Below, piece after piece: positions 49,625 to 60,684 of a DNA stretch of 64,000 bases (the stretch's first letter is position 1; the number at the start of each line of letters is the position of its first letter). A program made the position numbers and the translations under genes. Below the pieces are notes generated by a model. It ran no database searches and was not told where the DNA came from. It was given only the letters and a program-made list of their open reading frames with translations. Origin of the DNA: Diphasiastrum complanatum (lineage: Eukaryota > Streptophyta > Lycopodiopsida > Lycopodiales > Lycopodiaceae); NCBI GenBank assembly GCA_029204225.1, contig CM055102.1, positions 26,824,922-26,888,921 of the forward strand, given 5' to 3'.

Positions 49625-50187
49625 GTAAGTAAAGAAAAAGTTCTTTTGTCCTATTTAACTTAGGTTCTCTTGTAGATTGATTTTTTTGCAATTTGGTTTT
49701 TTGCCATCAGTTTTGTTCGAGATAATTTAGAGTGATTGAAGAATTTTTGTTACCTGCTCTTTTCAGTTAAGAGTATCACGCCTTATCAGGTTAAAGTTGA
49801 TAGCTTGATGGAATTTGGGCTCCTTTGCATAAGTTTATTGCCATCCGTACCAAAGTCGGCATAGAAATTGCACCGTATATCAAGCACAAATCAGGTTGCA
49901 TAAGTTTATAAGTCAAATGAGCTCTTAGTTTTTCCATTATTTATATACACAGTAGTGTATCTTGTGCTGGTCAAGATCTGTCTTTTATCATGTTCAGAAA
50001 TATTTATTATCTTGGTTTTGAAGGAATCTAGAATGTATATTCTTGTTTATGGAATGATGCATAAAATTCGACCACATCTATTTGTTCTTAAGATTGCCAT
50101 ATGTTACTTAGTTCTGGAGGTCACCTGAGAAAATTTGTTTTCAATTTTTTAAGCCTTTCTAGGAATTTTAGATCTACTCATTTTCAG
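49625..50187 (+). other. inferred RIN4 intron 2
   Basis: T-rich, non-repetitive sequence from GTAAGT to TTTTCAG with no open frame of note; typical plant intron composition. Confidence 0.45.
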
Positions 50188-50229
50188 AACTATCAAGTGA
50201 TACACCAACTGCTAGAAAAATTGATCAAG
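50188..50229 (+). CDS. possible RIN4 exon 3 (42 nt)
   Basis: Bounded by CATTTTCAG| and |GTATGTTTC. If exon 2 uses GTAAGT, it reads NYQVIHQLLEKLIK in phase 0. If exon 2 ends four bases later, it reads LSSDTPTARKIDQ, which is more like a RIN4 linker (Ser/Thr/Pro-rich). The sequence alone cannot decide, and no following exon with VPKFG-W was found. Confidence 0.35.
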
Positions 50230-50953
50230 GTATGTTTCTTGAAACTCTAGATGAAATGCTTAGTGGATGCTGTTCTCGGATTTGTCTCTGATAACGATGT
50301 TATCTCCTTGCCAGCTTTATCATAACTGCTCCAAGTTTTGTTACTGTTATTATGATGAGGAGGACAGCATATGTGTAAAAGAAACTGAATGGAAGTTGAA
50401 TGATTGTGATATCTTCTCTTGGACAAACCCTCTTCTATAGACCACTGTTACCTGCTTTTATTTTCTTTGCCCGGTCTGTTTACCTTGGTTTGGCTACCAA
50501 TGAGCTCTTTATACTAAAAACAGATGAGACGGGCTCCTGCTTTGTCCTTTGTTACAATAAGGTGCTTTCTGCATCGACATGCATTTTGAAACAGTCAAAT
50601 TATATACTAAAATGTTCAAATGCCAGTTTTACTGTTCTGAGCATATTGAATAACAGACACCCACCACAACCCCCCCAAAAACACACACACGCACACATGC
50701 GTATGTAACATAAATGCCCATTTCAAAACATCATTTTGAATGTGGTGTGATATTTTTGTTTGGAAATGCTCGTTATTTTTGACGACTTTTATCAGGGACA
50801 GCTTTAGGCTTCAAAATTTACAGTAGTTTGACTTAATAAAATACATTTTAGACGTTTCTTTTTTACAGTAGTTTGACTTGATAAAATACATTTTAGACGT
50901 TTCTCTCTGTCTCTCTCTAGTTTGATAGACATATAGATAGAGGCAGGCATATA
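50230..50953 (+). other. non-repetitive sequence downstream of the possible exon 3
   Basis: Probably intron or 3' flank of the RIN4-like gene. I searched by eye for the C-terminal NOI motif and a Cys-rich end and saw neither. A 45-bp direct repeat containing ACAGTAGTTTGACTT lies near 50.82-50.90 kb, and a C/A-rich patch at 50.66-50.70 kb. Confidence 0.4.
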
Positions 50954-51414
50954 TCTATATATATAAAACTATTTGTGTGCATGTGGTGTGCATATGTATG
51001 GGGGGCCCCATGCATATGGTGCATCCTCCTCCCTTCACCCATGTATACACTTTTTTGAACTAAAAGGATTTGGAGGAGGATGCATGTATGGGGAAAAGCA
51101 TGCATGGCCCTTCTCCCCATGCATGCATCTAAGGGGCCCACTCCAAATTCAAATTACCCTTTACCCACACACACAGTGTTTTGAAGTGCAGGTGCATATT
51201 TTCATGGTGAAAGGTGTTAAACAAGAGGGACTTTCATTATCAAGGATTTCACTAAATTTGAAGGGTTCTCTGAGAATTTTTTTAAATTATCAGACTTTCC
51301 AAGAGAAAGGCTGAAATAAAAATGCATTTCTATGAAGGAAAAATCGGCTATGAAGGTCTGGGAAGACTTCAAAACGCAAGCCTGGTGGGCCTCACACACA
51401 CACACACTCTCTCT

Positions 51415-53022
51415 CTCTCTATAGTTCCACTCAAGCCTGCATGGCAGACCTACGTGGCATAGCTTGGTTGACTTGCCACACAAGCCTATGTCAAGCCTAT
51501 GTGGTAGATTGCAACATGCCTGCATGGCAGATATCAAGCCTATGTCATGGCTATATGACCTGCCATGCAAGCCTATGATAGGCCTACGTGGCTTGCCACA
51601 TGGCAAGTCTTAAGCCTGCGTGGTTTGTCTCATGACAGGCCTACATGGCTTGCCACATGGCAACTTGCGAGCCCCAGCTCTCTCTCTAGGTCCACTCAAG
51701 CCTACATGGCAGAGCTTGGTTGGCTTGCCACACAAGCCTATGGCAAGCCTATGTGGTTATCCGCGACGTGGCAGACATCAGACCTATGCCATGCCTATGT
51801 GGCCTACCACTCAAGCCTATGGTAGGTAGGCCTGCGTGACTTGCCACATAGCTACTTTCGTGCCCACGTATATCTCTCTCTCTCTAGGTCCACTCAAGCC
51901 TACGTGGCAGAGCCCGGTTGGCTTGTCATACAAGCTTATGGTAGGCCTACATGGCTTGCCATATGACAAACCTCAAGCCTGCAGGATTTGCCATGTGGCT
52001 TGCCACGTGGCAGTGTGCGACAGGCTTGGCAGATAGCAGAGCACGTAGGCAGAGCCTAGTAGGCTTGCTAGCCTATGATGGGCCTACGTGGCTTGCCACG
52101 TGGCTAACCCCAAGCTTGCATGATTTGCCACGTGGAAGGCATACGTGACTTGCCATGTGGTAGCCTATGGCAGGCTTGGTAGATAGCAGGCCTATGTGGC
52201 CTGCTACACTTTCTCTCTCTAGGTCCACTAAGGCCTACGTGGCAAAGCCTGGTTGGCTTGCCACACAAGCCTACGTTAGACCTGCGTGGTTTGCCACATG
52301 GCAAACCCTAAGCTTGCAGGACTTGCCATGTGGTAGACCTACGTGGCAGTCTGCGACAAGATTGGCAGATAGTAGATCTATGACATGCCTATGTGGCTTG
52401 CTACACAAGCCTATGGTAGTCCTACATGGCTTGCCACATGGCAATGTGCAACAAGCTTGGCAGATAGCAGAGCACGTAGGCAAAGGCTGGTTTGCTAGCC
52501 AGCCTATGAAGGACCTATGTGACCCCAAGCCTGCATGATTTGCCACGTGGAAGGCATACGCGATTTGTCACGTGGCAACCTATGACAGGTTGGTAGATAG
52601 CATGCCTATGTGGCCTGCTACACAAGCCTATGGTAGGCCACGTGGCAAGCCACACAAGCCTATGGTAGGCCTACGTGGCTTGCCATGTGGCAGCTTTTGG
52701 GCTCCACCTCTTTCTCTCTCTAGGTCCACTTAGGCCTACATGGCAAAGCTTGGTTGCCTTGCCACACAAGCCTATGTTAGACCTACATGGTTTGCCATGG
52801 GGCAAACCCTAAGCTTGCAGGATTTGCCACGTGGTAGACCTACGTGGCTTTCCACATGGCAGCCTGCGACAAGATTGGCAGATAGTAGATCTATGACATG
52901 CCTGTGTGGCTTGCTACACAAGCCTATGGTAGTCCTACGTGGCTTACGATATGGGAAGTACCAACCCTACATGATTTTCCACGTGGCAGGCCTACGTGGC
53001 TTGCCACATGGTAACTTGCGAG

Positions 53023-53030
<8 letters not shown>
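51415..53030. repeat. complex tandem array of CCTACGTGGCTTGCCACATGG-like units
   Basis: Short words (AAGCCTAYGTGG, CTTGCCACATGGCAA, AGCAGGCCTATGTGG) repeat dozens of times. A larger unit beginning TCTCTCTAGGTCCACTCAAG starts near 51.42, 51.69, 51.89, 52.22 and 52.73 kb at spacings of about 200-510 bp. ACGTGG and CCACGTGG (G-box-like) cores are frequent. Open frames across it on both strands are repeat products. Confidence 0.85.
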
Positions 53031-53079
<49 letters not shown>

Positions 53080-53338
53080 GGGAGGGGACGTGGGGAGGGC
53101 GTAGTGGGCATGCGCAAGTAGGGAGAGCGCGCGAGGAGGGCATGGGGAGGGCACATGGGAGGGGGCATATGGAGCGAGGGGAGGGCATGCAGGGAGGGCA
53201 CTCGGGAGGGGGCGCAGAGAAGGCGAGCGGGGAGGGCACGAGAGGGTGCAAGGAGGGGGACACGGGGAGGGTGTGCAGGGAGGCACGCAAGGGAGGGGTC
53301 GTAGGGAGGGCGTGCAGGGAGGGAAGACTCTCTCTCTC
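53031..53338. repeat. (CT)n tract and G-rich minisatellite
   Basis: A CT run to about 53078, then repeats of GGGAGGGCATG-like words on the plus strand up to about 53.33 kb. It resembles the purine-rich blocks at 7.0-7.5 kb and 60.4-61.0 kb. Gly/Arg or Pro/Ser frames here are artefacts. G-quadruplex formation is plausible. Confidence 0.8.
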
Positions 53339-53410
53339 TCTCTGCACCGTGTGCGTGTGCGCACACTCACACCCCATCGGCCGCCTGCCATAGGCGGGCA
53401 CACTTCGCTA

Positions 53411-53411
<1 letters not shown>

Positions 53412-53456
<45 letters not shown>
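53412..53456. repeat. (TA)n microsatellite, Helitron target
   Basis: Pure TA run directly after the Helitron CTAG end; A|T insertion sites are expected in such tracts. Confidence 0.9.
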
Positions 53457-53457
<1 letters not shown>

Positions 53458-53607
53458 ATAGTGCCCCATGGTACCGCCATTATGGTGCCGCCCTGGAAAA
53501 TGTGGTACCAGGGCGACATTAGTATTTAAAAAAAAAAATTGTGTATTTTTCGTAAAAAAAATAAAATATTATGGTACTGCGGTACTAGTATGGATCCACG
53601 GTACCCG
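53457..53607. mobile_element. MITE-like palindromic insertion in a (TA)n tract
   Basis: Left end CATAGTGCCCCATGGTACCG and right end (reverse complement CGGGTACCGTGGATCC) are loosely inverted and share GGTACCG words. About 150 bp, flanked by TA repeats on both sides, non-coding. The CATAG start resembles the hAT-like MITEs at 61.1 and 62.8 kb. The boundaries are approximate. Confidence 0.4.
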
Positions 53608-53637
53608 ATATATATATTTATATATATATATATATAT

Positions 53638-53803
53638 CTAAGGTGGCGGTCCCTGGACGCAGACGCTCCAGGGGTGCGTCCGGGTCCCAAGTCGCGTCCG
53701 CTTTTTTTTTTTTTTTGTTTTTTTACTGTTAAAAAAATAAAAAATAAAAAATAAAAAAGGGACGCGTCCGAGTCCGGACGCCGGACGTGGATGCGCACCT
53801 CTG
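53638..53803. mobile_element. hAT-like MITE with GC-rich inverted ends
   Basis: Left CTAAGGTGGCGGTCCCTGGA and right reverse complement CAGAGGTGCGCATCCACGTC form imperfect inverted repeats, continued by GCGTCCGGGTCCC against GCGTCCGGACTCG. A T/A-rich centre separates them. TA repeats on both sides obscure an 8-bp duplication (ATATATAT / ATAATATA). Non-coding. Confidence 0.55.
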
Positions 53804-53899
<96 letters not shown>

Positions 53900-53932
53900 T
53901 ACAGAGAGAGAGAGAGAGAGAGAAGAAAGAAA
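53804..53932. repeat. (TA)n then (GA)n tail
   Basis: TA run to about 53861, then two GA runs separated by ATATAC, ending at a LINE 3' terminus. On the minus strand the LINE thus ends AATAAAGC-TTTC-(TC)n-(TA)n. Confidence 0.9.
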
Positions 53933-54673
53933 GCTTTATTAATGTATTTTCCATGCCAAAAGGCATATAAGACCAAAAGGAGTACATGTCAAGTATGTGA
54001 AAACCATGGGAGCGTATATAAACATCTCCAAGAAAAACTATGCATAAAAGAGAAATGAGTAATATAACTGTAAACTTCAAACTACCAATTGTCCATAAGT
54101 GGGAGCAAAAATAGCTGCCAGGAGTAGAGTAGAATAGTATCAGATAGTGTTGCTGCTGAAAAAAGACGTAATACGAGCTGTATCAGGAGGTATGGACCGT
54201 CGCTGACGTCGTCTAGGAGGGTGAAAACTGTGTGCTCTCGTAACAAGGCGAGAAGTGTGAACTGCTACATGACTATGAGTGATACACTGTCTCTGACATC
54301 GGTGAGGTGGTATGTCGTCGTCATCGTTGTTGGGCCGTGTACGTCTCCTGATGAAGAAAGACGTAATCTGAGCCTGAGAGCTAGGATGTGGCTGGTGAGC
54401 TGACTGGTACATATCCTGGCGCATCAAGACCATCTCTTGTAGAATAAGTGCAACACAGCGAGAGTCCTCATATCCCATCAGTGCTTTGAGTGTAGTAGGT
54501 ATGTCACGGAATAAACAATGATATCTCCCTCTAATCTCATAATATATGGGGCATCTGAAGATGAAATGCTCCTCGGACTCTATCTCATATAGGGGACACA
54601 GTAGGCATAGTCTCTCCTCTCATGGTGTACCCTGGAATCTGCCTGTCTCAATAGCCAACTGATGTGAGGAGAC
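53933..54673 (-). mobile_element. LINE 1, 3' portion (C-terminal zinc motif and 3' UTR)
   Basis: Minus strand, one open frame from about 54670 to 54140 contains CLLCPLYEIESEEHFIFRCP (54.55-54.61 kb), the CCHC zinc motif typical of the end of LINE ORF2 proteins (zf-RVT type), then a leucine/arginine-rich tail ending at 54140. The 3' UTR has the TGCCTTTTGGCATGG word and ends AATAAAGC before the microsatellite. The rest of the element lies beyond the Copia inserted at 54674. Confidence 0.75.
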
Positions 54674-55148
54674 TGTTGGAATGTAAATGGAATTGCTTAC
54701 ATTACCATAGGTTACTTTGACCCAAAAGGTCGAGAGTTGTGTAACCATGGTCATTTATTATATTAGGCCTACTAAACTTAGAGTTTGCTGAGTATGAAAT
54801 TAACTTGGTAGGGACTCATGGGTCCACTAGGCCTAATTGTGACATTAAGTACCCCAACTTGACATATTGGAGGTACCTTATTCTTTCTATGTAACTTATA
54901 GAAAGTTGGATAGTCAATAGTCAAGTACTTGGACAGCCAATAGTCTTGAAGTTAGATAGTCATCTTGGACTATATATATGTGTGCATCCCATTTGTATAA
55001 GACACTTTTGTAAGCAACACTGACTATTCTCCTTGGTTGTCCACGAGTTTCTACAAGAGGGTTTCTAGCCATCTCTCTCTTTCTTTTGAGAATGCTTTGT
55101 GTGATTGAATAGTTAAGATCCTGGATCCTTAGGCTTCTATTTCCTACA
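54674..55148 (+). repeat. 5' LTR of Copia L
   Basis: 475 bp with TG...CA ends, followed immediately by the tRNA-iMet primer-binding site. GAGAC precedes it; no second GAGAC was found because the 3' end is missing. Confidence 0.75.
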
Positions 55149-58100
55149 TGGTATCAGAGCCTTTAGGTGATCATATTGCTTGCAGGAGGGCGCCCAATAG
55201 GAAGCTATCTTCTTCCCCTTTTGGTTGCAGAAAATCATCAAGCTGCTGATTTTTTGCAGGAGAAGAATCTGTTCATCTTCTTATAGCTTTTTTGCAGGAA
55301 ATTGCAGGGCACCTTCACCTATTTGAGAGCTAGTAGTAGGGCGCCCATGCTCAAACCAATTGCATATGATCTTGACTCAATTACATGCTGAAAATTTCAG
55401 ATTTACTTCTTAAATGAAGATACATGTGTTTTGGACACATTTCTTGCTGAAATTTCCCTGTTGGTGAGCTTGGAGTAGGGCGCTACCATCAGCTCTATAT
55501 GCACATAGTGTGCACTCTTTTTAGCCACAAATTTTTGGTTATGGTTTTGGCTTCATTCGAAGTCTACCTATTTGTGAGCATTCTGTTTTTTGTGCAGAAA
55601 TCAGCCACCTATTTCATTACTTGTTGAGCAAATTGCATGTGGAGTATTGCAATCTATTGTGCTCATAATTTCAGCTTTGAGGTTGCTGCCCTTTGAGTAA
55701 ATTTTGTCTTGGAAAGTCTATTTCCTATCTACTACAAGCTGATTTTTCTGTTATGGCTAAAGAATCGGAGTCTATTGGTTCTTTATTTAATGAAGATAGG
55801 CTGGATGACACAAACTATTCCTTGTGGTGCTACATGATAAAGAACCTTCCAATTGCTAAAGGTTTGTAGGAAGTAGTTAATGGTGACGAAGAGAGGCCGC
55901 CTACCTTGGCACCTATTACACCATCTAGAACAACACACACCATATGACTTATCACAAAGAGGTCTTCACAAAGCTTGTGAAAGTGCATGATGGAAGCAAA
56001 GTTCAAGGTGTTAATAACACCTCTTATCCTATCAAAGGTATTGGAGTGATCCCCATTATCTTACCCAATGGTGAGGAGAAGTACATTCGTAATGTACTTT
56101 ATGTTCCAAAAATAAAAAAGAATCTCATTTCGGTGTCTACAATTATGAACCAAGGATTGGTTGTGGAATTCAAAGAAGACAAATGTCTTATCAAAGACCC
56201 AAAGAGATCTCTTATGATCATTGCTTCGGGAACATTACGTGGTGGATTGTTCCTTATGGATACCTATGAGTGAAGAGCTTCATCATCTTTTTGTCTTGTT
56301 GCATCAAGTTCACATTCTTTGGAGTTGGCTAAATTATGGCATGCTAGGTTTGGACATCTCAACTTTGCTAGCTTGAAGATGTTGAAGAGATTCAATATGG
56401 TTGAAGACATTCCTAATATTGAGCATCCCGAAGGACATGTATGCGAAGGATGCGTACTTGGAAAATTTCAAAGGCAAGCTTTTCCAATTGATGGAACTAT
56501 TAGAGTTGATGGTAAATTTGATTTGGTTCATAGTGATGTATGTGGTCCAATGAGGATCGAATCCATTGGAAGGTGTAAGTACTTTGTTACTTTTATTGAT
56601 GGCCTTTCAAGATTTACATGGATTTATCCTATGAAGGCAAAAGCTTTAAGGATTTTCTAGCAATGATAGAAAACCAGTTTGGGCACTCTTTGAAGATCTT
56701 ACGTACCGACCGAGGAGGGGAATATATAAAGAATACGTTCGGTACTTATCTTCAAAGCAAAGGTATCCATCATCAAATGACAATCCCGTACACACCTCAA
56801 CAAAATGGTGTTACCGAAAGAAAGAATCGCACTATTATGGAGATGGCTCGATGCATGCTCAAGGCAAAAGGCCTACCTTACAAGTTTTGGGCTGAAGCGG
56901 TTATGACGGCGGTTTACATTAGTAATCGGTGTCCTACTATAGCCTTGAAGGTATTAACTCCTTATGAAGTTTGGTATGGTAAGAAGCCTACTGTTTCTCA
57001 CTTACGCATCTTTGGTTGCACGGCTTATGCTTTCATTCCCGATAAGCTAAGAACCAAGCTTGATGATAAGGGAGTTAAATGCATATTTGTTAGCTATAGT
57101 AGCGAAAGCAAAGGCTATAGGTTGTTCAATATGGATACTAATAAAATCATAGTGAGTCGTGATGTTTATTTTGATGAAAAGACCTCCTACGATGTTGCGC
57201 CCACTCTTGTCATAAAAGGGGACTTCCCCCATGATGCATATGTTGAAATATTTCCAGATTTGGTTTTGCCATCTAATCATGAAGAGAAGGGACTGCCATC
57301 TACTTCTAGTGGACAGCCCACTACTCCTTCAATTTTGCAGCCCATAGTTCATCAAGAAGGACCTATTTATGGTGAAGAGCAGCCTGTTGAAGACATTGGA
57401 CAGCAAGGTCCAAGTTCGGAAAACATTGGACAGCAAGGTCCAAGTTTGGAACACTTTGGACAGCAAAGTGTTGACAAAGGTAAGGCTGTTGGACAGCCCA
57501 AACCAGTCCCTAAATGGTTGTTGCAGACTTTGTAGGACAGCAAAGTGGATCATTTCTATGAAGGGAAGACTCGTGCCTCTACTAAATCAGTAGAATTTGC
57601 TGATTTTTCTGATTTTGCTCTTATTTCTATTGAGGATGGTGCAGTAGAACCTGTTTTTTATGAGCAGGCCAGAGGATTAAAATGTTGGGAGGATGCGATG
57701 CAAGAGGAGTACAACTCACTCATGAAGAGCCACACTTGGGTTCTTGTTGATCTTCCAAATGGGGCTGGAATCTTCATCTCTCAACACCGATACATTGAGC
57801 AGATGCTGAAACAATCTTCTTTTTTCAAGTCATCACAAGTTGATGCATATGATGGATGCATTAGTGAACAGTTTCATGTGAAACCTTTTCAATTTGATGT
57901 TTTAGCAAAGGCTGAAAAATTCAAGCACTCTTTAGAACATTTTTGTACTAATCGAGGAGGGAGTCAACATGTGTCAATTAGTACTTTTGTTCAAAGTGTT
58001 AAGAGTGAGCATTTGTTTGGAGAGAATTTTTCATTATTTGAAAAATCTTTTATGTCATCCCATGCCTCTTAGAGGGACAGCTTTGATGACGCCATCGTTG

Positions 58101-58735
58101 ATGCATCTCTTGATAGTTTGCTAAATTTTAAATGATGAAGATGTTGGACAGCAGGTTCAGTCATCTTCTTTTGGTCATTTACAGCCCATTTTACATCATG
58201 AGCAGTCCATTATGCTTCAGGAACAGCCTGCGGAAGATTATGGACAACATGGTCCATGCTGGGAACACTTTCGGCAGCAAAGTGTTGAACAGCCCATAAC
58301 AGTTCCTTGTCGGCTATTGGAGACTTTGCAGGACAGCAAAGATATGTCTTACTACGAAGGGAAGGCACATGCCTCTTTAAAATCAGTACCTCTTGTTGAT
58401 TTTCTTGGTTCTACACTTACTCTTCATCATGATGTTGGTACATTGCCTATTCTATGTGAGCAAGTCATTGATGGTAAGGTTTGGGAGGATGTGATGCCAA
58501 AAGAGTTTGGTACTCTTTTTTATTGTCCTCATGGTAAGAATTATTTTCGAATGATGTGGGAGCCTATGATGGATTACAAGTCCATGTTTCAACTTATTGC
58601 CGAGTTTATATTGGTTCCCTACTTCGGATGGAGCATGCAAATCCTCACCCTTCGACTTGATCCTTCATTATTACGCATTCTTTTCCTTTTATATGTTGGA
58701 CATGATTGGGGATGAGATTTCGACTACTTCGGTGT
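54674..58735 (+). mobile_element. Ty1/Copia remnant L inserted in LINE 1, 3' LTR missing
   Basis: 5' LTR 54674-55148 (TGTTGGAATG...TTCCTACA) is followed by primer-binding site TGGTATCAGAGCC. Gag start near 55.75 kb, protease-derived segment (55.94-56.27 kb), integrase zinc head WHARFGHLNFASL (56.34 kb) and core to about 57.2 kb. A Gln/Gly-rich linker and the start of RT follow. The linker/RT-start region appears twice (57.35-57.72 and 58.19-58.51 kb). RT body, RNase H and 3' LTR are absent. Broken in several places. Confidence 0.8.
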
Positions 58736-59710
58736 GAAGTCTTTTTAAAGTGAGTTCGGTAGTAGTCAGGCTTAACCCCCCCAGCTGGTGACGCCAGGTA
58801 CGGTCGAGATATGCTCTGTATAAAAAATGTCTAATGTACTGGTGTGTACCCAAAGGGAGATCAGTGATAGTGATACCAAATGCTTCCATGAGGAAGTGTG
58901 ATGCCTGAGAGAACCGTGATAGCCGGTGTCCCTGAGTCTGAAGGTGATGAGAGGACATGAGTGCAATCCGCGTATAGTTCTGCTCGGTATCAGGAAGTGC
59001 CTGAGCTCACTGGATGTACGTGATAAGCTGGAAGGCTGCCTCAATCTGAATAGGGGGAATGGCAAACTCCGCAAGGATGATCTCATGGGGAACCGAGGGC
59101 TTCGCTCAGATCATGCGAGCCAACATAGTGGTCTGTAAGCGTGAAATGCTGGACCAGTGTGAAGATGATAATCCTGTACACCATATCTGTGCGGCATACA
59201 AGGTTAACATTAAAATCCCCAGTGAGGAAAATATGCCCCTACTCTGCAAATCTGATGATATCCACTAAAAGGTCCAAGTAAGGTGAGCCAACACCCTCAG
59301 CAAAGGAGGAGGACTCTGGAGGAAAATAGCTGGCAGCAATGAAGACGTCCCTGTCCAAACCAATCGCTCGTCCTGTGATACGAAGCCAAATATACCGTGC
59401 ATGCTCATCATGCCTGACAAACTCAAACATCTGATGAAGGGACTCTCTATAGAGACAAGCCACTCCTCCCGAACCACGGCCATTGGCTGATCTAGTCTCA
59501 GATCTGTATATTGAATCCCATCTGTATCCCAGGAAGGTGGGTAAACCGCGCACCTGACTTTCGTGAGTCTCTATAAAAAAACAATAGGTCTTGTCCAGTG
59601 ATAAAGTCAATCAGATCACCTGCTGTAGAGGATGAGTGGATGTCATCACAATTCCATACCCCAATCTGAAGATGGTATGGATGGGGCCCCGGGATGCTCC
59701 CACCAATCCC
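58736..59710 (-). pseudogene. LINE 1 ORF2 pseudogene: endonuclease joined to RT C-terminus
   Basis: The apurinic-type endonuclease nicks target DNA for LINE integration. Visible motifs: IGVWNCDDI (start), FIETHESQV, GRGSGGVACLYRESL, and GDFN near 59.2 kb. RT then resumes at its C-terminal end, so about the last part of EN and the finger/palm of RT are deleted. A TAG precedes the GDFN segment (after DIIRFAE). At least one frame change separates the first endonuclease strand from the ETHE segment. It cannot encode a working ORF2 protein. Confidence 0.7.
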
Positions 59711-59725
59711 GGGGGCCCCGAATTC

Positions 59726-60385
59726 CTAGCTCTGGGAACAGCTAGGGGTGCCAGCAACAAATCGTATCTGACCATCTCGATATATGACTCGTCTACCAGT
59801 CTCTCGAGCTGCCTGGAAGGCTTTACGCCTCTCCTCAACCTGGATGTAGGTAAGATCGTCATCCATAAATATGGTAGTGCCACGTAACTGGGCTCTACAG
59901 CGTAAGGCCTCTCTGCGGCTGTCTAGGAATGTGAAGCGGATGATCAGTGTAGCTGCATCCATGGTGGTCCTCCAAGCTGTATCTAGCCCATATGTCACAT
60001 GTCCTAGAGTGGTCTCGAGAAATCTCGTAGCTTCGGCAATGGCATCCTGTGTGTCCGGTATCCCACGAACCCTGATGTCATGAGCTTTTTGCTCCCTTGA
60101 CCGCTCTTCCGAAATGGTGGCTGACATAACTGAGGAAATGGGGGCGCTAGGTTTGGTGCCTTTCTTCAAGACTGCTGCCCATGAATCTTTATGCTATTCA
60201 ATTTTGTGCTCGAGCTCCCGTATCATGGTGGTGTGCGTTTCCGAGGCTGCAACTTGCCTAGTGTTGATCACGTGCTCCAATGAGGCGACTTTAGACTGCA
60301 ACAGGTTCTTTTCCTTTACTAAGGAGACCACTACTTCTTTCAACTGTGTAAGTTCTTGCTTCAAGAGCTGGAAATCTGCTCTCAT
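59726..60385 (-). pseudogene. LINE 1 ORF1: coiled coil + L1-type RRM/CTD
   Basis: ORF1 proteins bind LINE RNA. The first 63 residues (MRADFQLLKQEL ... MIRELEHKIE) are a heptad coiled coil. After one in-frame TAG (near 60194) the frame continues HKDSWAAVLKKG, then an RRM-like segment (HDIRVRGIPD ... AATLIIRFTFLDSRREAL) and a CTD-like segment (GTTIFMDDDLTYIQVEERRK ... RVIYRDGQIRF). This order resembles vertebrate L1 ORF1p, not the RRM-plus-zinc-knuckle ORF1 usual in plants; I see no knuckle. The ATG overlaps the stop of the upstream Pro-rich frame as ATGA. Confidence 0.65.
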
Positions 60386-60684
60386 TTGGTCAGCTTCTCA
60401 AATGGAAAAGAGTTCAACTGATTTGGAGGGAGTGCAGGGAATGGGTGCGGTGGCAGGAGCTGTGGATTGGTGTGAGGACGGTGCGGAAGAGGAGGAGGAT
60501 GAAAGAGAGAGGGCAGCAGTAGTGAGAGAAGGAGTGAAAGAAGAAGAAGAAGAAGAGAAGAGGGACGAGGTGGAGGGGGGTGCCATGTCGGCCGCAACAA
60601 CAGGCATCTCATCAGCGAGGGTGCCATTCTTGGCAGCAGCAGTGAGGAGTAATGCTGAGGTGGCAGCAGCAGCGTGGAGGGAGA

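Larger units (their letters stand above)
50954..53411 (+). mobile_element. long non-autonomous Helitron (copy B) carrying a satellite array
   Basis: The 5' end reads A|TCTATATATATA and the 3' end has hairpin GCCTGCC-ATA-GGCGGGC, an 8-base spacer ACACTTCG, then CTAG|T. Both ends match copy A at 6257-6659. The first ~385 bp (to 51337) is homologous to the body of copy A; then about 2 kb of tandem repeats and purine-rich DNA is present that copy A lacks, before the shared hairpin. No helicase gene seen. Whether the array was captured or expanded after insertion is open. Confidence 0.65.

Noticed and set aside
51565-52546. Several frames on both strands over the satellite array
   Set aside because: They translate the CCTACGTGGCTTGCC repeats; not protein-coding.
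52740-53469. Pro/Ala or Gly/Arg-rich frames up to 217 codons
   Set aside because: Low-complexity translation of the CT tract and G-rich minisatellite inside the Helitron.
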